Shown here: piece by piece, positions 1 through 9,098 of the stretch
Position numbering within the stretch: the stretch's first letter is position 1
Layout of the letters: every line of letters starts with the position of its first letter
Assembly: GCA_903867225.1 (NCBI GenBank)
Contig: CAIPQN010000045.1
Location: forward strand, 1 to 61,041
DNA from: an uncultured Pseudomonadota bacterium
GTDB taxonomy: Bacteria; Pseudomonadota; Gammaproteobacteria; Methylococcales; Methylomonadaceae
DNA: 61,041 nt
Reading direction: 5' to 3'
Program-made: the position numbers and the translations under genes
Notes under the pieces: model-generated
Seen by the model: the letters and a program-made list of their open reading frames with translations, nothing else
Database searches by the model: none
Told to the model about the DNA's origin: nothing

Positions 1-138
1 TCCATTTAACGAAAAATAGAATATCGTAGAAATCAATAACGACAATGGATTGAAGTCATAAACCACACTTCAATAGGGGGTCAATTAAAAACGATGTTTT
101 TTGTTAAAAAGGGGTCAAAATTCAGCCGTTGGTAACAA
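1..138. repeat. MITE-like inverted-repeat element, right part
   Basis: Bases 1-90 are identical to 60952-61041. The element continues to about 138, where bases 109-138 form an imperfect inverted match (26 of 30) to 60904-60933. Joining the two window ends gives an element of about 186 bp with 30-bp terminal inverted repeats containing GGGGTCAAA and CGTTGGTAACAA. Inside it, ATTGAAGT (49-56) and ACTTCAAT (67-74) form a perfect 8-bp stem. It has no coding capacity, so it looks like a non-autonomous transposable repeat. The right boundary abuts a truncated gene. Confidence 0.75.
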
Positions 139-570
139 CATGAAATGCGGACGATTTCGACAGCCATGTTTTCTGTCTTAGGAATGGGTTTAAAAAACGC
201 TACCCCCCCCCAATACCTTGATTCTATTATAAAAAATGACGTGTGGTTGGGCGACGAAGTGATGATGTTGGGGGGTGGCATTATTGAAAATGGTTGCGTG
301 ATTGGAGCGCGTTCACTTTTACCGCCAAATTTTCGTAGTGAACCGTATGGCATTTATGCGGGTTCGCCAGCACGGTTAATTCGATTTCGTTTTTCTGAAA
401 AAGTGCGTGAAGCCTTAGTCAATTTAGCGTGGTGGGAAATGCCGTTGACGTGGTTGCGCGATAATAATGATTTGTTTTTGCACGACATGACGGCAGATGA
501 GGCAAAAGCGTTAGCGATTATTGAAAAGTTGGCTGAAAGTCGTAAAGATTTTGTCATTGCCAACGCTTAA
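136..570 (+). pseudogene. 5'-truncated hexapeptide-repeat (CatB/Vat-like) O-acetyltransferase
   Basis: The C-terminal part of a left-handed beta-helix acyltransferase is visible: KNDVWLGDEVMMLGGGIIENG followed by CVIGARSLLP and YGIYAGSPARLIRFRF, the usual end of CatB/Vat-like xenobiotic acetyltransferases. The open frame begins at 136, just after an in-frame stop within the terminal inverted repeat. Its first residues (QHEMRTISTAMF) already match the middle of the family, so roughly the first half, including most hexapeptide coils, is missing. The ATG at 145 is internal. Insertion of the repeat element is the likely cause of the truncation. Four bases separate its stop from the convergent rlmB stop. 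Substrate cannot be told. Confidence 0.7.
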
Positions 571-574
571 AAAT

Positions 575-1315
575 TTATGGTTGCCGTTGACGCAATACTT
601 CATAAAGTAAAATGCCTGTCGCTACCGATAGATTCAAACTTTCAACCGTACCGAGCATCGGCAATTTCACCAACACATCACATTGTTCACGAGTTAAACG
701 ACGCATTCCACTTTCTTCTGCACCAATCACTAACGCCATCGGTACGGTAAAATCGCTTTGATAAAGCGTTTGTTCAGCTTCACCTGCTGTGCCGATAATC
801 CACAAGCCTTCGGTTTTCAACCAGCGCAACGTTCGCGCTAAATTCGTCACCATATAAACAGGCACGGTTTCTGCCGCGCCACTCGCGACTTTACAAACCG
901 TCGGCGTAATTCCAACTGCATTATCTTTCGTGATAATAATGCCGTGAACTTTGGTAGCGTCTGCCGTTCGCAAACACGCACCTAAATTATGTGGATCTTG
1001 CACATTATCCAAAACCAAAAATAATGCTGGTTCAGTTAAATGTTCGACAGCCGTTTTTAATTCATTTTCAGATAATTCTTCAGGCAACGAAACTTCCAAA
1101 ACGATGCCTTGATGATTCATGCCATCGGCGAGTTTGTCGAGTTTTTTGCGGTCAACTTTTTCAATTGTCACGCCTAATTCGGTCAACGTTTCGAGCAAAG
1201 TTTCTAAACGTTTATCGTGGCGTTCGGTATTCAGCCAAGCGCGAGAAATTTTTTGTGGTGAATAAGTTAATGCGGACTGTGCGGCGTGTAAGCCGCCGAT
1301 TTTTGTGAGTTTCAT
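575..1315 (-). CDS. rlmB: 23S rRNA (guanosine-2'-O-)-methyltransferase RlmB
   Basis: SpoU/TrmH-family (SPOUT) enzyme of 246 residues, the normal RlmB length, which methylates the 2'-OH of G2251 in the ribosomal P-loop. The N-terminal L30e-like substrate-binding domain covers roughly residues 1-75. The three SPOUT motifs follow: LDNVQDPHNLGACLRTADA (about 102-120), the VIGAEESGMRR loop (196-206) and the C-terminal knot VKLPMLGTVESLNLSVATG (216-234). It begins 2 bp after the xoxJ stop on the same strand, so it may receive transcription from the xox genes. Confidence 0.93.
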   Translation of the reverse strand: MKLTKIGGLHAAQSALTYSPQKISRAWLNTERHDKRLETLLETLTELGVTIEKVDRKKLDKLADGMNHQGIVLEVSLPEELSENELKTAVEHLTEPALFLVLDNVQDPHNLGACLRTADATKVHGIIITKDNAVGITPTVCKVASGAAETVPVYMVTNLARTLRWLKTEGLWIIGTAGEAEQTLYQSDFTVPMALVIGAEESGMRRLTREQCDVLVKLPMLGTVESLNLSVATGILLYEVLRQRQP

Positions 1316-1317
1316 GT

Positions 1318-2163
1318 TTAGTCTTTTTTAGAAGGCGGGGCTTCAATAGGCAAAAGTGGAATGTGATATTGCGACAAAATCACCTCAATGTCAGCTGATT
1401 TTTCGGTAATCAATTTGTTGAGCTGTTCTTGGCGGGCTTTATCATTTTTACGAACGCCCATCGACATTTGATAATCAAATTTTAGACCCACTTCGGATTT
1501 CATGGGAATAACGTTGTAACCATTTGGATTTTGCGCCACGACATGACCTGCCAAAACGCCCCATAAAATGACCATGTCGATTTTTTTAGCTTTCAAATCG
1601 TCAGACATCTGCATCGCTACATTATGTTCGCTATCCCCCGTCATACTTTGATACGGAATGCCTTGGTCGAGCAAATCGTGTTTTTGCAACCAATCCGTTC
1701 CCGCACCACGGTCAAACATCGCAATTTTTAATTTAGTTTGTTGCGTGGGAGGCAGTTTTGCAAGCTGTTCAGCGGTTTGAATGTTGTCCCAACCGCGACC
1801 TTTTGCAATTAATAACACATACGTCGAATGATAATAAGGTTGCGTGGTCAAAACCATATCGCTCCCTGCAGGCATTCCCATGACAATATCACATTTGAAA
1901 TCTTTGCTCTCGACCGCGTTTTCATCGGTGAACGCATTGAGTGAATTGCGAATAAAACCAATCCGTTGCGGAAACCAAAAGTATTCCAATTCTTGATTTA
2001 GTGATTTGGCGAAAAGCGTGGCGATTTTGTTTTCAAAACCGTCTTCTTTATTGCTTGAATACGGTGGATTTAAAGGGTCGGCACACACTTTGAACTTTTC
2101 AGCATTCGCGCCAAAAATTGTTGCACCTAACGTTAATCCCAAAATAACAGCAGATTTTTTCAT
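1318..2163 (-). CDS. xoxJ: XoxJ-like periplasmic binding protein of methanol dehydrogenase
   Basis: Periplasmic solute-binding-fold protein of the quinoprotein-dehydrogenase-associated family. XoxJ homologues are encoded beside xoxF and are thought to help activate or mature the enzyme. An N-terminal signal peptide (MKKSAVILGLTLGATIFGANA) precedes KFKVCADPLNPPYSS, the family's typical opening. The frame extends upstream to a TTG at 2178, but the GAGG Shine-Dalgarno sits inside that stretch, nine bases before the ATG at 2163, so I choose the ATG (281 residues). A strong hairpin separates it from xoxF, and no xoxG cytochrome gene is adjacent. Confidence 0.87.
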   Translation of the reverse strand: MKKSAVILGLTLGATIFGANAEKFKVCADPLNPPYSSNKEDGFENKIATLFAKSLNQELEYFWFPQRIGFIRNSLNAFTDENAVESKDFKCDIVMGMPAGSDMVLTTQPYYHSTYVLLIAKGRGWDNIQTAEQLAKLPPTQQTKLKIAMFDRGAGTDWLQKHDLLDQGIPYQSMTGDSEHNVAMQMSDDLKAKKIDMVILWGVLAGHVVAQNPNGYNVIPMKSEVGLKFDYQMSMGVRKNDKARQEQLNKLITEKSADIEVILSQYHIPLLPIEAPPSKKD

Positions 2164-2180
2164 TTTTTTAAACCTCAATA

Positions 2181-2217
2181 AAAAAGCCCCAACCGATTAA
2201 GTCGGTCAGGGCTTTTT
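2181..2217 (-). terminator. Intrinsic terminator/attenuator between xoxF and xoxJ
   Basis: AAAGCCC and ACCGA pair with TCGGT and GGGCTTT around a TTAAG loop, with a 2x2 internal mismatch. T-runs flank the stem on either strand. It lies in the 75-bp gap after xoxF. It should end most xoxF transcripts and allow limited readthrough into xoxJ. Confidence 0.8.
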
Positions 2218-2238
2218 AGCTAACTAAAAAAGCAATGC

Positions 2239-4098
2239 TTATTTGTTGCTTGGTAATGCAAATACAGTGAAAGTTCCACCCAATTTGGTGAATGAACTCA
2301 AACTTCTATACGCACCAACCGCGCCCAAACCTTCAGAGTTTGTGCTAGCTTCGCCGTTATCTAAACCAGCTGCGATACCGATACCAGCCCAGCCGCCGAT
2401 ACCTGAAAGAACGCCAACGTATTGTTTGCCGTTGAATTCCCAAGTATTTACGTTACCGATGATGCCAGATGGGGTTTTGAATTTGTACAATTCTTTACCT
2501 GTTTTTGCATCAACTGCTTTCAAGTAACCTTCCAATGTACCGTAGAACACTACGCCACCAGCTGTTGCAACTGAACCTGACCAAACAGAGAAAGTTTCTT
2601 TGTTAGACCAAGCGATTTTGCCAGTTTTTGCGTCATACGCAGTGAATTGACCTAAGTTGGTTGAACCGTCTGGTTTGCCAGTTAAAACGTCTGCGCCAGC
2701 GGGTCCCATTGTCAAAGTCGCGCCAACATACGGTTGACCCGCTGTGTAAGCTACTTCAAATGGTTCGTAGTCCATGCACAAATGGTTGCCTGAAATGTAG
2801 AACAAGCCAGTTTGTGGAGAGTAAGAAACAGGTTGTTGGTTTTTAGAACCTAACGCAGCAGGACAAACGCCAGCTGTATTAGTGTCTTCGCCATTTTGTT
2901 GTGTTGAGTATTTAGACACAACTTCTGGACGACCTGATTTCATGTCAATGTGTGATGCCCAGTTAACTGATTTGTCGAATTTTTCAGCAACTAACAATTC
3001 ACCAGTTTCACGATCTAATGTGTAGCCGAAACCGTTACGATCGAAATGCACGATCGTTTTGTGCATTTTGCCTTTTACTTCTTGGTCAACTAAAACAGTT
3101 TCGTTGATACCGTCGAAATCCCATTCGTCATGTGGAGTCATTTGGTAAACCCATTTAACTTCACCTGTGTCCGCATCACGCGCCCACAATGACATTGACC
3201 ATTTGTTGTCGCCTGGACGTTGTACTGGGTTCCAAGTTGATGGGTTGCCTGATCCGTAATAAACCAAGTTTAATTTTGGATCGTAAGAATACCAGCCCCA
3301 AGTCGTACCGCCACCAATTTTCCATTGGTCGCCTTGCCATGTGCTTGTGCTTGAATTTTCGCCAACAACTTGAACGCTACCGTCTTTCCATGCAGTGGTT
3401 TTTTTCGGGCTAATCAATGTGTCTTTATCTGGACCCATGCTGTAGCCTTTCCAAGCTAACTTGCCAGTGTTGATGTCATACGCAGCTAAGAAACCACGCA
3501 CACCAAATTCACCGCCAGCAATACCAGTTAAAACTTTATCTTTAACAACGATAGGCGCGTTAGTGTTAGTCATACCCAATTTTGGGTCGCCGTTTTGAAC
3601 GCTCCACACTCTTTTACCTGTTTTTGCGTCTAACGCAGTTAAAACAGTATCAGATTGTTGTAAGAAAATTTTGCCATCACCGTAAGCTAAACCACGGTTT
3701 ACAGTATCGCAGCACATAACAGGAATCGTTACATCAGCGTCTTGGCTTGGTGTGAATTCCCAGATAACAGATTGTGTATTTTGGTCAATGGCGTAAACCG
3801 TGTTTGGGAACGGCGTGTGAATGTATAAAACGCCATTAACTGCCAAAGGACCACCTTCGTGACCACGCAAAACGCCTGTTGAGAAAGACCAAGCAGGTTG
3901 TAAAGTTTTAACGTTGTCAGTGTTAATTTGGTTTAATTTACTGAAACGTGTGCCAGCATAATCGCCGCCCCATGTTGCCCAGTTAGCTGGATTTTGTGTT
4001 AATTTTTCTAAATCAGCATTCGCTGATGAAATAGCTGGTGCTGCTAACAACGTAGCAATACTTGCTGTGAGCAACAAACTTTTAAAAGATTTCTTCAT
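2239..4098 (-). CDS. xoxF: Lanthanide-dependent methanol dehydrogenase XoxF
   Basis: PQQ-dependent eight-bladed propeller alcohol dehydrogenase of 619 residues that oxidises methanol in the periplasm. A signal peptide ends near residue 28 (SSANA/DL). The vicinal disulfide is Cys129-Cys130 ([11 protein letters not shown]). The XoxF-diagnostic WDFDG carries the catalytic Asp327 and the extra Asp329 that coordinates a lanthanide; calcium-type MxaF has Ala at the second position. Glu197 (GGEFGVRG) and Asn285 (GSGNPSTWN) are the other expected metal ligands. An AGGAG ribosome site precedes the ATG. It is followed by a terminator and xoxJ, and diverges from a hybrid regulator. No mxa genes are present in the window. 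Confidence 0.96.
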   Translation of the reverse strand: MKKSFKSLLLTASIATLLAAPAISSANADLEKLTQNPANWATWGGDYAGTRFSKLNQINTDNVKTLQPAWSFSTGVLRGHEGGPLAVNGVLYIHTPFPNTVYAIDQNTQSVIWEFTPSQDADVTIPVMCCDTVNRGLAYGDGKIFLQQSDTVLTALDAKTGKRVWSVQNGDPKLGMTNTNAPIVVKDKVLTGIAGGEFGVRGFLAAYDINTGKLAWKGYSMGPDKDTLISPKKTTAWKDGSVQVVGENSSTSTWQGDQWKIGGGTTWGWYSYDPKLNLVYYGSGNPSTWNPVQRPGDNKWSMSLWARDADTGEVKWVYQMTPHDEWDFDGINETVLVDQEVKGKMHKTIVHFDRNGFGYTLDRETGELLVAEKFDKSVNWASHIDMKSGRPEVVSKYSTQQNGEDTNTAGVCPAALGSKNQQPVSYSPQTGLFYISGNHLCMDYEPFEVAYTAGQPYVGATLTMGPAGADVLTGKPDGSTNLGQFTAYDAKTGKIAWSNKETFSVWSGSVATAGGVVFYGTLEGYLKAVDAKTGKELYKFKTPSGIIGNVNTWEFNGKQYVGVLSGIGGWAGIGIAAGLDNGEASTNSEGLGAVGAYRSLSSFTKLGGTFTVFALPSNK

Positions 4099-4145
4099 TG
4101 AGTTCTCCTGATATTCTGTTACATGACAGAACGGTAATTATGTTT

Positions 4146-4166
4146 TTTATACAACTAACGTTAGTT
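4146..4166 (-). promoter_or_regulatory. Putative xoxF -10 box with adjoining 14-bp palindrome
   Basis: On the minus strand, upstream of xoxF, a TATAAA box (4146-4151) is immediately preceded by the perfect palindrome AACTAACGTTAGTT (4153-4166). No good -35 box lies at the proper distance, which fits an activator-dependent or operator-controlled promoter. A TTGACA is present further upstream (4233-4238, minus strand). The 297-bp xoxF/regulator intergenic region otherwise holds only a small CCGCT/AGCGG hairpin (4195-4207). Confidence 0.45.
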
Positions 4167-4395
4167 TTCAGAGGGCGAAACGTTCACACACAAGCCGCTC
4201 TAAGCGGGTAAATTTAACGATTTTGGCTAAAATGTCAAATTAAAAAAGGGGCTATATCAATTTCAGGGGCTTCATAATCTTGAAGTCTGTTGTGTGACAT
4301 TCTTTCGCAATTCTTTTTCGTAAAAGGAAATTTATGACAAAATTACTAAAAAAATAAAGCACACTACACAATAATTAAAAAATTTTGGAGAAATT

Positions 4396-5934
4396 ATGTC
4401 CATTTCAGTTGCTACCATATTCCTTGTAGTTGATAGCTCAGAAGCTATCCGCCAAGCACTTATTCAGAAATTACGCGCATCTGGCGCACAACGCTGTTTA
4501 GAAGCCTCAAACGGGGAAGAAGCGTTAGTTATTTTACATCAACAAGTCATTGACGTAATTTTAGCCGACAGCGATATTTCACCCATGTCTGGTTTAGATT
4601 TACTTAAAATGGTGCGAACGGATGCCAAACTTTGTTCTATCGCTTTTGTGATGATTACAAATGAATCAAGCCGTAAGTATTCACTAGATATGATTGAATA
4701 CGGGGTGAGCAGTGTTTTAGTTAAACCCTATACTTTTGATGGATTGGCTGAACATATTGAAAAAGCCCTTAAAAATCCATTGAAAACCGCTGTGCCTTTG
4801 ACTGTCAAAAATGTTATTCCAAGTGCAATTACTAAATTGCCCGAATTATTTTCAATTTTAGTTGTCGATAATGCGTCCAACGAATGGGAATTCTTGTCGG
4901 AATTATTTGAAGATAAATATCAGTTGCTGGTTGCTCAAAATGGGTGGAATGTTATCGAAATTTGCATTTCAGATGTGCCTCCTGATTTAGTTTTATTAAG
5001 CGTCGATATGCCTGATACGGATGTTTTTGAGATGGTTCGTCAAATGCGTGAACATTCAAATTCCCAGCATATTCCTGTAATTTTTATTAGCTCATCAATG
5101 AGTGATACCGAAAAGCTAAAAGGTGTAAATCTAGGTGCCGTTGATTTTATAACGAAACCAATTGATGCAGATATTTTCAAAATCCGAGTTCAAAATTTTA
5201 TGCGTTACGTCGAATTGCACAAACAATTGCAATCGGATCATGATGAAATGTTGGAAAACGTGCATTTACGGGAAGTAATTGAAAATATCACACACCACGA
5301 TTTGAAAGCTCCATTGATGAAAATTGTTCATCTTGCCGAAACGATGCTGGAAGATGGCGCGTTTAATGGTACGCAACTCGAACAGCTGAAAATGACAAAA
5401 GAAATTGCATTGCAAGCCATACAAACAGTTAATGTTTCGACCGAACTTTATAAAATAGAAACAGGAAATTTTGAATTAAATCCACAGCCTGTAAAAATTG
5501 ATGTTATTTTGCAGCAGTTGGTTGAAATTGCGCGTGAAACATTTCGAGATAAAAACCTGACTATTTCAATTGAAACGGATACCTCAAACGGTGATTCAAT
5601 GCCTGCTGTTTTAGGGGATTCAGCATTATGTTATTCGTTATTTCATAATTTGATAAATAACGCCTGCGAATACACCGACGAAAAAAATAGTGTCACAGTG
5701 TCAATGAATAATGAAGATTTAGTGAAAGTGACAATAAAAAATCAAGGCGTTGTACCAATAAAATTGAGAAAACCATTTTTTGAAAAATATCTGGATAGTA
5801 TCAGTACGAAATGGGGTGGGGCGTATGCCACAAAACTTATGGTAGAAGCACAACACAGTAAAATTGCACTCACTGTTTCAGATACGGAGAATTTAACGAC
5901 AGTAACTGTCCATTTGCCTAAATTTGCGGAATAA
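4396..5934 (+). CDS. Two-receiver hybrid response regulator with histidine-kinase-like module
   Basis: Cytoplasmic signalling protein of 512 residues with no membrane segment. Receiver 1 (about 5-125) keeps the phosphoacceptor Asp58 (LADSDIS) and Lys110 (VKPY). Receiver 2 (about 150-270) keeps Lys254 but has Ser202 where the acceptor Asp belongs (LLSVDMP). A DHp helix with His301 (ITHHDLKAPL) and an N-box (HNLINNACEYTD, about 417-428) follow. The ATP-lid region is degenerate: DxGxG reads NQGVV, and a normal GTGLGL is absent. An SD (GGAG) precedes the ATG. It diverges from xoxF, so a regulatory link to methanol oxidation is possible but unproven. No DNA-binding domain is visible. Confidence 0.75.
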   Translation: MSISVATIFLVVDSSEAIRQALIQKLRASGAQRCLEASNGEEALVILHQQVIDVILADSDISPMSGLDLLKMVRTDAKLCSIAFVMITNESSRKYSLDMIEYGVSSVLVKPYTFDGLAEHIEKALKNPLKTAVPLTVKNVIPSAITKLPELFSILVVDNASNEWEFLSELFEDKYQLLVAQNGWNVIEICISDVPPDLVLLSVDMPDTDVFEMVRQMREHSNSQHIPVIFISSSMSDTEKLKGVNLGAVDFITKPIDADIFKIRVQNFMRYVELHKQLQSDHDEMLENVHLREVIENITHHDLKAPLMKIVHLAETMLEDGAFNGTQLEQLKMTKEIALQAIQTVNVSTELYKIETGNFELNPQPVKIDVILQQLVEIARETFRDKNLTISIETDTSNGDSMPAVLGDSALCYSLFHNLINNACEYTDEKNSVTVSMNNEDLVKVTIKNQGVVPIKLRKPFFEKYLDSISTKWGGAYATKLMVEAQHSKIALTVSDTENLTTVTVHLPKFAE

Positions 5935-5935
5935 A

Positions 5936-6406
5936 TTACCAGCGGCGAATAACACGCATAATGTGATAAACAATAAACCAACTCGCTGTTCCGCTCAGAA
6001 CTGGTAGCCAAAACGTGCCATGTAATTGAGCGGGAGCTTTTAGATTTTCAAACCAAAATAAAAGTGATTGCGAAATCAATAAACAGCCAAATATAACGAC
6101 ACTTTGCTGTGCTAATGGAAACTGTCGCAGTTGTCGATGCAGGTATAAAATTAAATAAATAATTAACGAGTACGCCAACGCATATTGCCCAAATAAACGT
6201 CCCATTAAAACATCCGTCAAAATGCCAAATCCCCATGCGTAACTGATGCCAACGCGTTCAGGAATCGCCATGCTCCAATATACCAGTACCAGTAAAACCC
6301 AATCGGGATTTAATACAGCTAAACTTTCAGGTAATGGCATGATGCGTAAACACATGGCGATAATTAGTGTCGCGAAAATACGAATGCTACTGTATTCGTT
6401 ATTCAT
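5936..6406 (-). CDS. mreD: Rod shape-determining protein MreD
   Basis: Integral membrane protein of 156 residues, typical MreD length, with about five hydrophobic segments. It carries the family's N-terminal PLPESLAVLNPDWVLLVLVYW block and a YAWGFGILTDVLMG motif. It is part of the elongasome that guides sidewall peptidoglycan synthesis with MreB and MreC. Its ATG overlaps the end of mreC by 8 bp, indicating translational coupling. It converges with the hybrid regulator gene, leaving one base between the stops. Confidence 0.9.
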   Translation of the reverse strand: MNNEYSSIRIFATLIIAMCLRIMPLPESLAVLNPDWVLLVLVYWSMAIPERVGISYAWGFGILTDVLMGRLFGQYALAYSLIIYLILYLHRQLRQFPLAQQSVVIFGCLLISQSLLFWFENLKAPAQLHGTFWLPVLSGTASWFIVYHIMRVIRRW

Positions 6407-7271
6407 GTGGTGCTGAGGTTTTAATTGCGGGAGCTGTCAATGGTAAAAGCGTGCTATTGCTCCAAACAATCAATAATTCACGATTGCGATCGAGCAAGGC
6501 TTTCGGTGTGGCAGTGATATGTGTAATGGATTTATTTGATGTTTGTGGGAAATTATCAACAATTCCGACAGGATAGCCCGCTGGAAATGTGCCTCCTAAC
6601 CCCGAAGTAATCAACAAATCGCCAGGTTGAATATCCGCATTATTTGGTAAATAAGGTAAATCGAGTTGATTAACAATTCCGCTACCGACAGCAATCGTTA
6701 ACAAGCCATTTCGATTTACTTGCACAGGAATCGCGTGGTTTGGATCGGTAATTAACATAATTTCAGAACTGAACGGCAAAGCACGAAATACTTGCCCGAC
6801 CACGCCATTTGCATCTAAAACAGGTTGCTGTGAATGTACACCAAAGCGCGTGCCTTTATTCACGACCATAATATGCTCATAAGGCGCGAGATTTATTGAG
6901 AGTAATTCGGCGATTAACACTTGTTCGCCAAGTTTAAATGAATTTTCTAGTAGGGCGCGAAGACGGATATTTTCTTTTTCGAGTGCTTCAAATTTGAGAA
7001 GTTGTGTTTTATGAATGAGTTGCTCTTCATGTAAATGTGCATTTTCAGTTTTTAGTACCTCGTAGCTAGTTAAAGCATTCGAGGCATTTTCAAATAAACT
7101 GACAGGTAAATCAACAAGGTATTTCAGGGGGTCAGTTAACATCGACAATGCAGCACGAACTGGCGTTAAGCGTTCACTTCGATATTCGGTAATCAATAAC
7201 GCCACAGACGCTAGAATTGCAATCAACAGCCGTATGTTAATCGATGATCCAGTTGCAAATAAGAGTTTAAT
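6399..7271 (-). CDS. mreC: Rod shape-determining protein MreC, probable ATT start
   Basis: Bitopic periplasmic protein linking MreB to the cell-wall synthases: N-terminal membrane helix, coiled coil (about 60-100) and a beta-barrel domain with ITSGLGGTFPAGYPVG. The first ordinary start codon (TTG at 7226) would remove the conserved cytoplasmic lead. The frame continues upstream as IKLLFATGSSINIRLLIAIL, which aligns with the E. coli MreC opening MKPIFSRGPSLQIRLILAVL. No ATG, GTG or TTG occurs there; an ATT at 7271 lies 8 nt after CAGG. I therefore place the start at ATT (290 residues). mreB ends 33 bp upstream. Confidence 0.85.
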   Translation of the reverse strand: MKLLFATGSSINIRLLIAILASVALLITEYRSERLTPVRAALSMLTDPLKYLVDLPVSLFENASNALTSYEVLKTENAHLHEEQLIHKTQLLKFEALEKENIRLRALLENSFKLGEQVLIAELLSINLAPYEHIMVVNKGTRFGVHSQQPVLDANGVVGQVFRALPFSSEIMLITDPNHAIPVQVNRNGLLTIAVGSGIVNQLDLPYLPNNADIQPGDLLITSGLGGTFPAGYPVGIVDNFPQTSNKSITHITATPKALLDRNRELLIVWSNSTLLPLTAPAIKTSAPHE

Positions 7272-7304
7272 AACAAAAGCCTGTGATTTTTATAAAGGAC
7301 AGAA

Positions 7305-8384
<1,080 letters not shown>

Positions 8385-8408
8385 TTACTTTAACAATCAA
8401 TTACATAC

Positions 8409-8437
8409 TTGAGCAAGTGATAAAGTGTAGGTAATAT
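8409..8437 (+). promoter_or_regulatory. Putative gatC promoter
   Basis: TTGAGC (8409-8414), a 17-bp spacer and TAATAT (8432-8437) fit a sigma-70 promoter, and lie about 43 bp before the gatC start. It sits in the mreB/gatC divergent gap. Confidence 0.5.
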
Positions 8438-8479
8438 GATAATACAAAATTTAAAAAAAATTCAGTGGAGTTAGCGAGA

Positions 8480-8764
8480 ATGTTGTCATCGACAGAAGTA
8501 AAAAAAATAGCGCATTTAGCACGATTAGGAATTGAAGAACAAAACGTAGAAGCTTACGCAGCTGATTTGAATGGTATTTTAACGTTAATGGAACAAATGA
8601 GTGAATTAAACACTGATGGTGTTAAGCCGATGGCGCATCCGATGGATCAAGTGCAACGTTTGCGTGCTGATATTGTTATTGAAACGAATCAGCGTGATTA
8701 TTTTCAAACTATCGCATCGAAAACCGAAGATGGTTTGTATTTAGTTCCAAAAGTCATTGAGTAG
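8480..8764 (+). CDS. gatC: Asp/Glu-tRNA amidotransferase subunit C
   Basis: Small subunit of GatCAB, which converts misacylated Glu-tRNA-Gln and Asp-tRNA-Asn to the amide form. The sequence STEVKKIAHLARLGIEE, then MSELNTDGVKPMAHPM and a C-terminal GLYLVPKVIE are characteristic. A GTG at 8465 is in frame, but GTGGAG there is the ribosome site for the ATG at 8480 (94 residues). No gatA or gatB follows; the next genes are tRNAs. A complete amidotransferase would need gatA and gatB elsewhere in the genome. Confidence 0.92.
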   Translation: MLSSTEVKKIAHLARLGIEEQNVEAYAADLNGILTLMEQMSELNTDGVKPMAHPMDQVQRLRADIVIETNQRDYFQTIASKTEDGLYLVPKVIE

Positions 8765-8840
8765 ATTTTCATAATTAATTGATTTTATTTTTATTTATGT
8801 TGTTTAACAGACTTAAAGGTTAAAAATTTTAAATTAACAT

Positions 8841-8869
8841 TTGACAAGAATTCGATTAAAAATAATAAT
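8841..8869 (+). promoter_or_regulatory. Promoter of tRNA-Arg/tRNA-Asn unit
   Basis: A perfect -35 TTGACA (8841-8846), a 17-bp spacer and AATAAT (8864-8869) end 14 bp before the mature 5' end of tRNA-Arg. The rest of the stretch after gatC shows no gene. Confidence 0.8.
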
Positions 8870-8883
8870 AACCACTCTACATT

Positions 8884-8960
8884 GCGCTCGTGGCTCAGCT
8901 GGATAGAGTAATCGGCTACGAACCGATTGGTCGGGAGTTCGAATCTCTCCGAGCGCACCA
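8884..8960 (+). tRNA. tRNA-Arg (ACG)
   Basis: Seventy-seven bases with the acceptor GCGCTCG paired to CGAGCGC, encoded CCA, D-arm GCTCAGCTGGATAGAG and T-loop GTTCGAATC. The anticodon stem ATCGG/CCGAT encloses CTACGAA, giving anticodon ACG (8918-8920). The A34 should be deaminated to inosine to read CGU, CGC and CGA. Confidence 0.97.
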
Positions 8961-8976
8961 CTAAAGAGTTTATTAT

Positions 8977-9052
8977 TCCCCTGTAGCTCAGCCGGTAGAG
9001 CAAATGACTGTTAATCATTGGGTCGGCGGTTCGAATCCGTCCGGGGGAGCCA
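8977..9052 (+). tRNA. tRNA-Asn (GTT)
   Basis: Seventy-six bases with acceptor TCCCCTG/CGGGGGA, encoded CCA, anticodon stem AATGA/TCATT and loop CTGTTAA, so the anticodon is GTT. It lies 16 bp after tRNA-Arg and ahead of a strong terminator, so the two form one unit. Confidence 0.97.
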
Positions 9053-9060
9053 AAATTAAA

Positions 9061-9090
9061 GCCCCGTAACAAACGTTACGGGGCTTTTTT
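9061..9090 (+). terminator. Intrinsic terminator after tRNA-Asn
   Basis: A perfect 10-bp stem GCCCCGTAAC/GTTACGGGGC with an AAAC loop is followed by six T. It probably also serves the convergent DksA-like gene, since the opposite strand carries a T-rich tail. Confidence 0.93.
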
Positions 9091-9098
9091 GTTAATTA

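Noticed and set aside
4191-4210. Terminator between the hybrid regulator and xoxF
   Set aside because: The CCGCT/AGCGG stem has no T-tract and lies in a divergent promoter region where no transcript should end.
8791-9072. Minus-strand frame reading through the tRNA-Arg and tRNA-Asn genes
   Set aside because: It is the antisense of tRNA genes; the GRIRTADPMINSHLLYRLSYRG-type sequence is a well-known false protein produced in this way.
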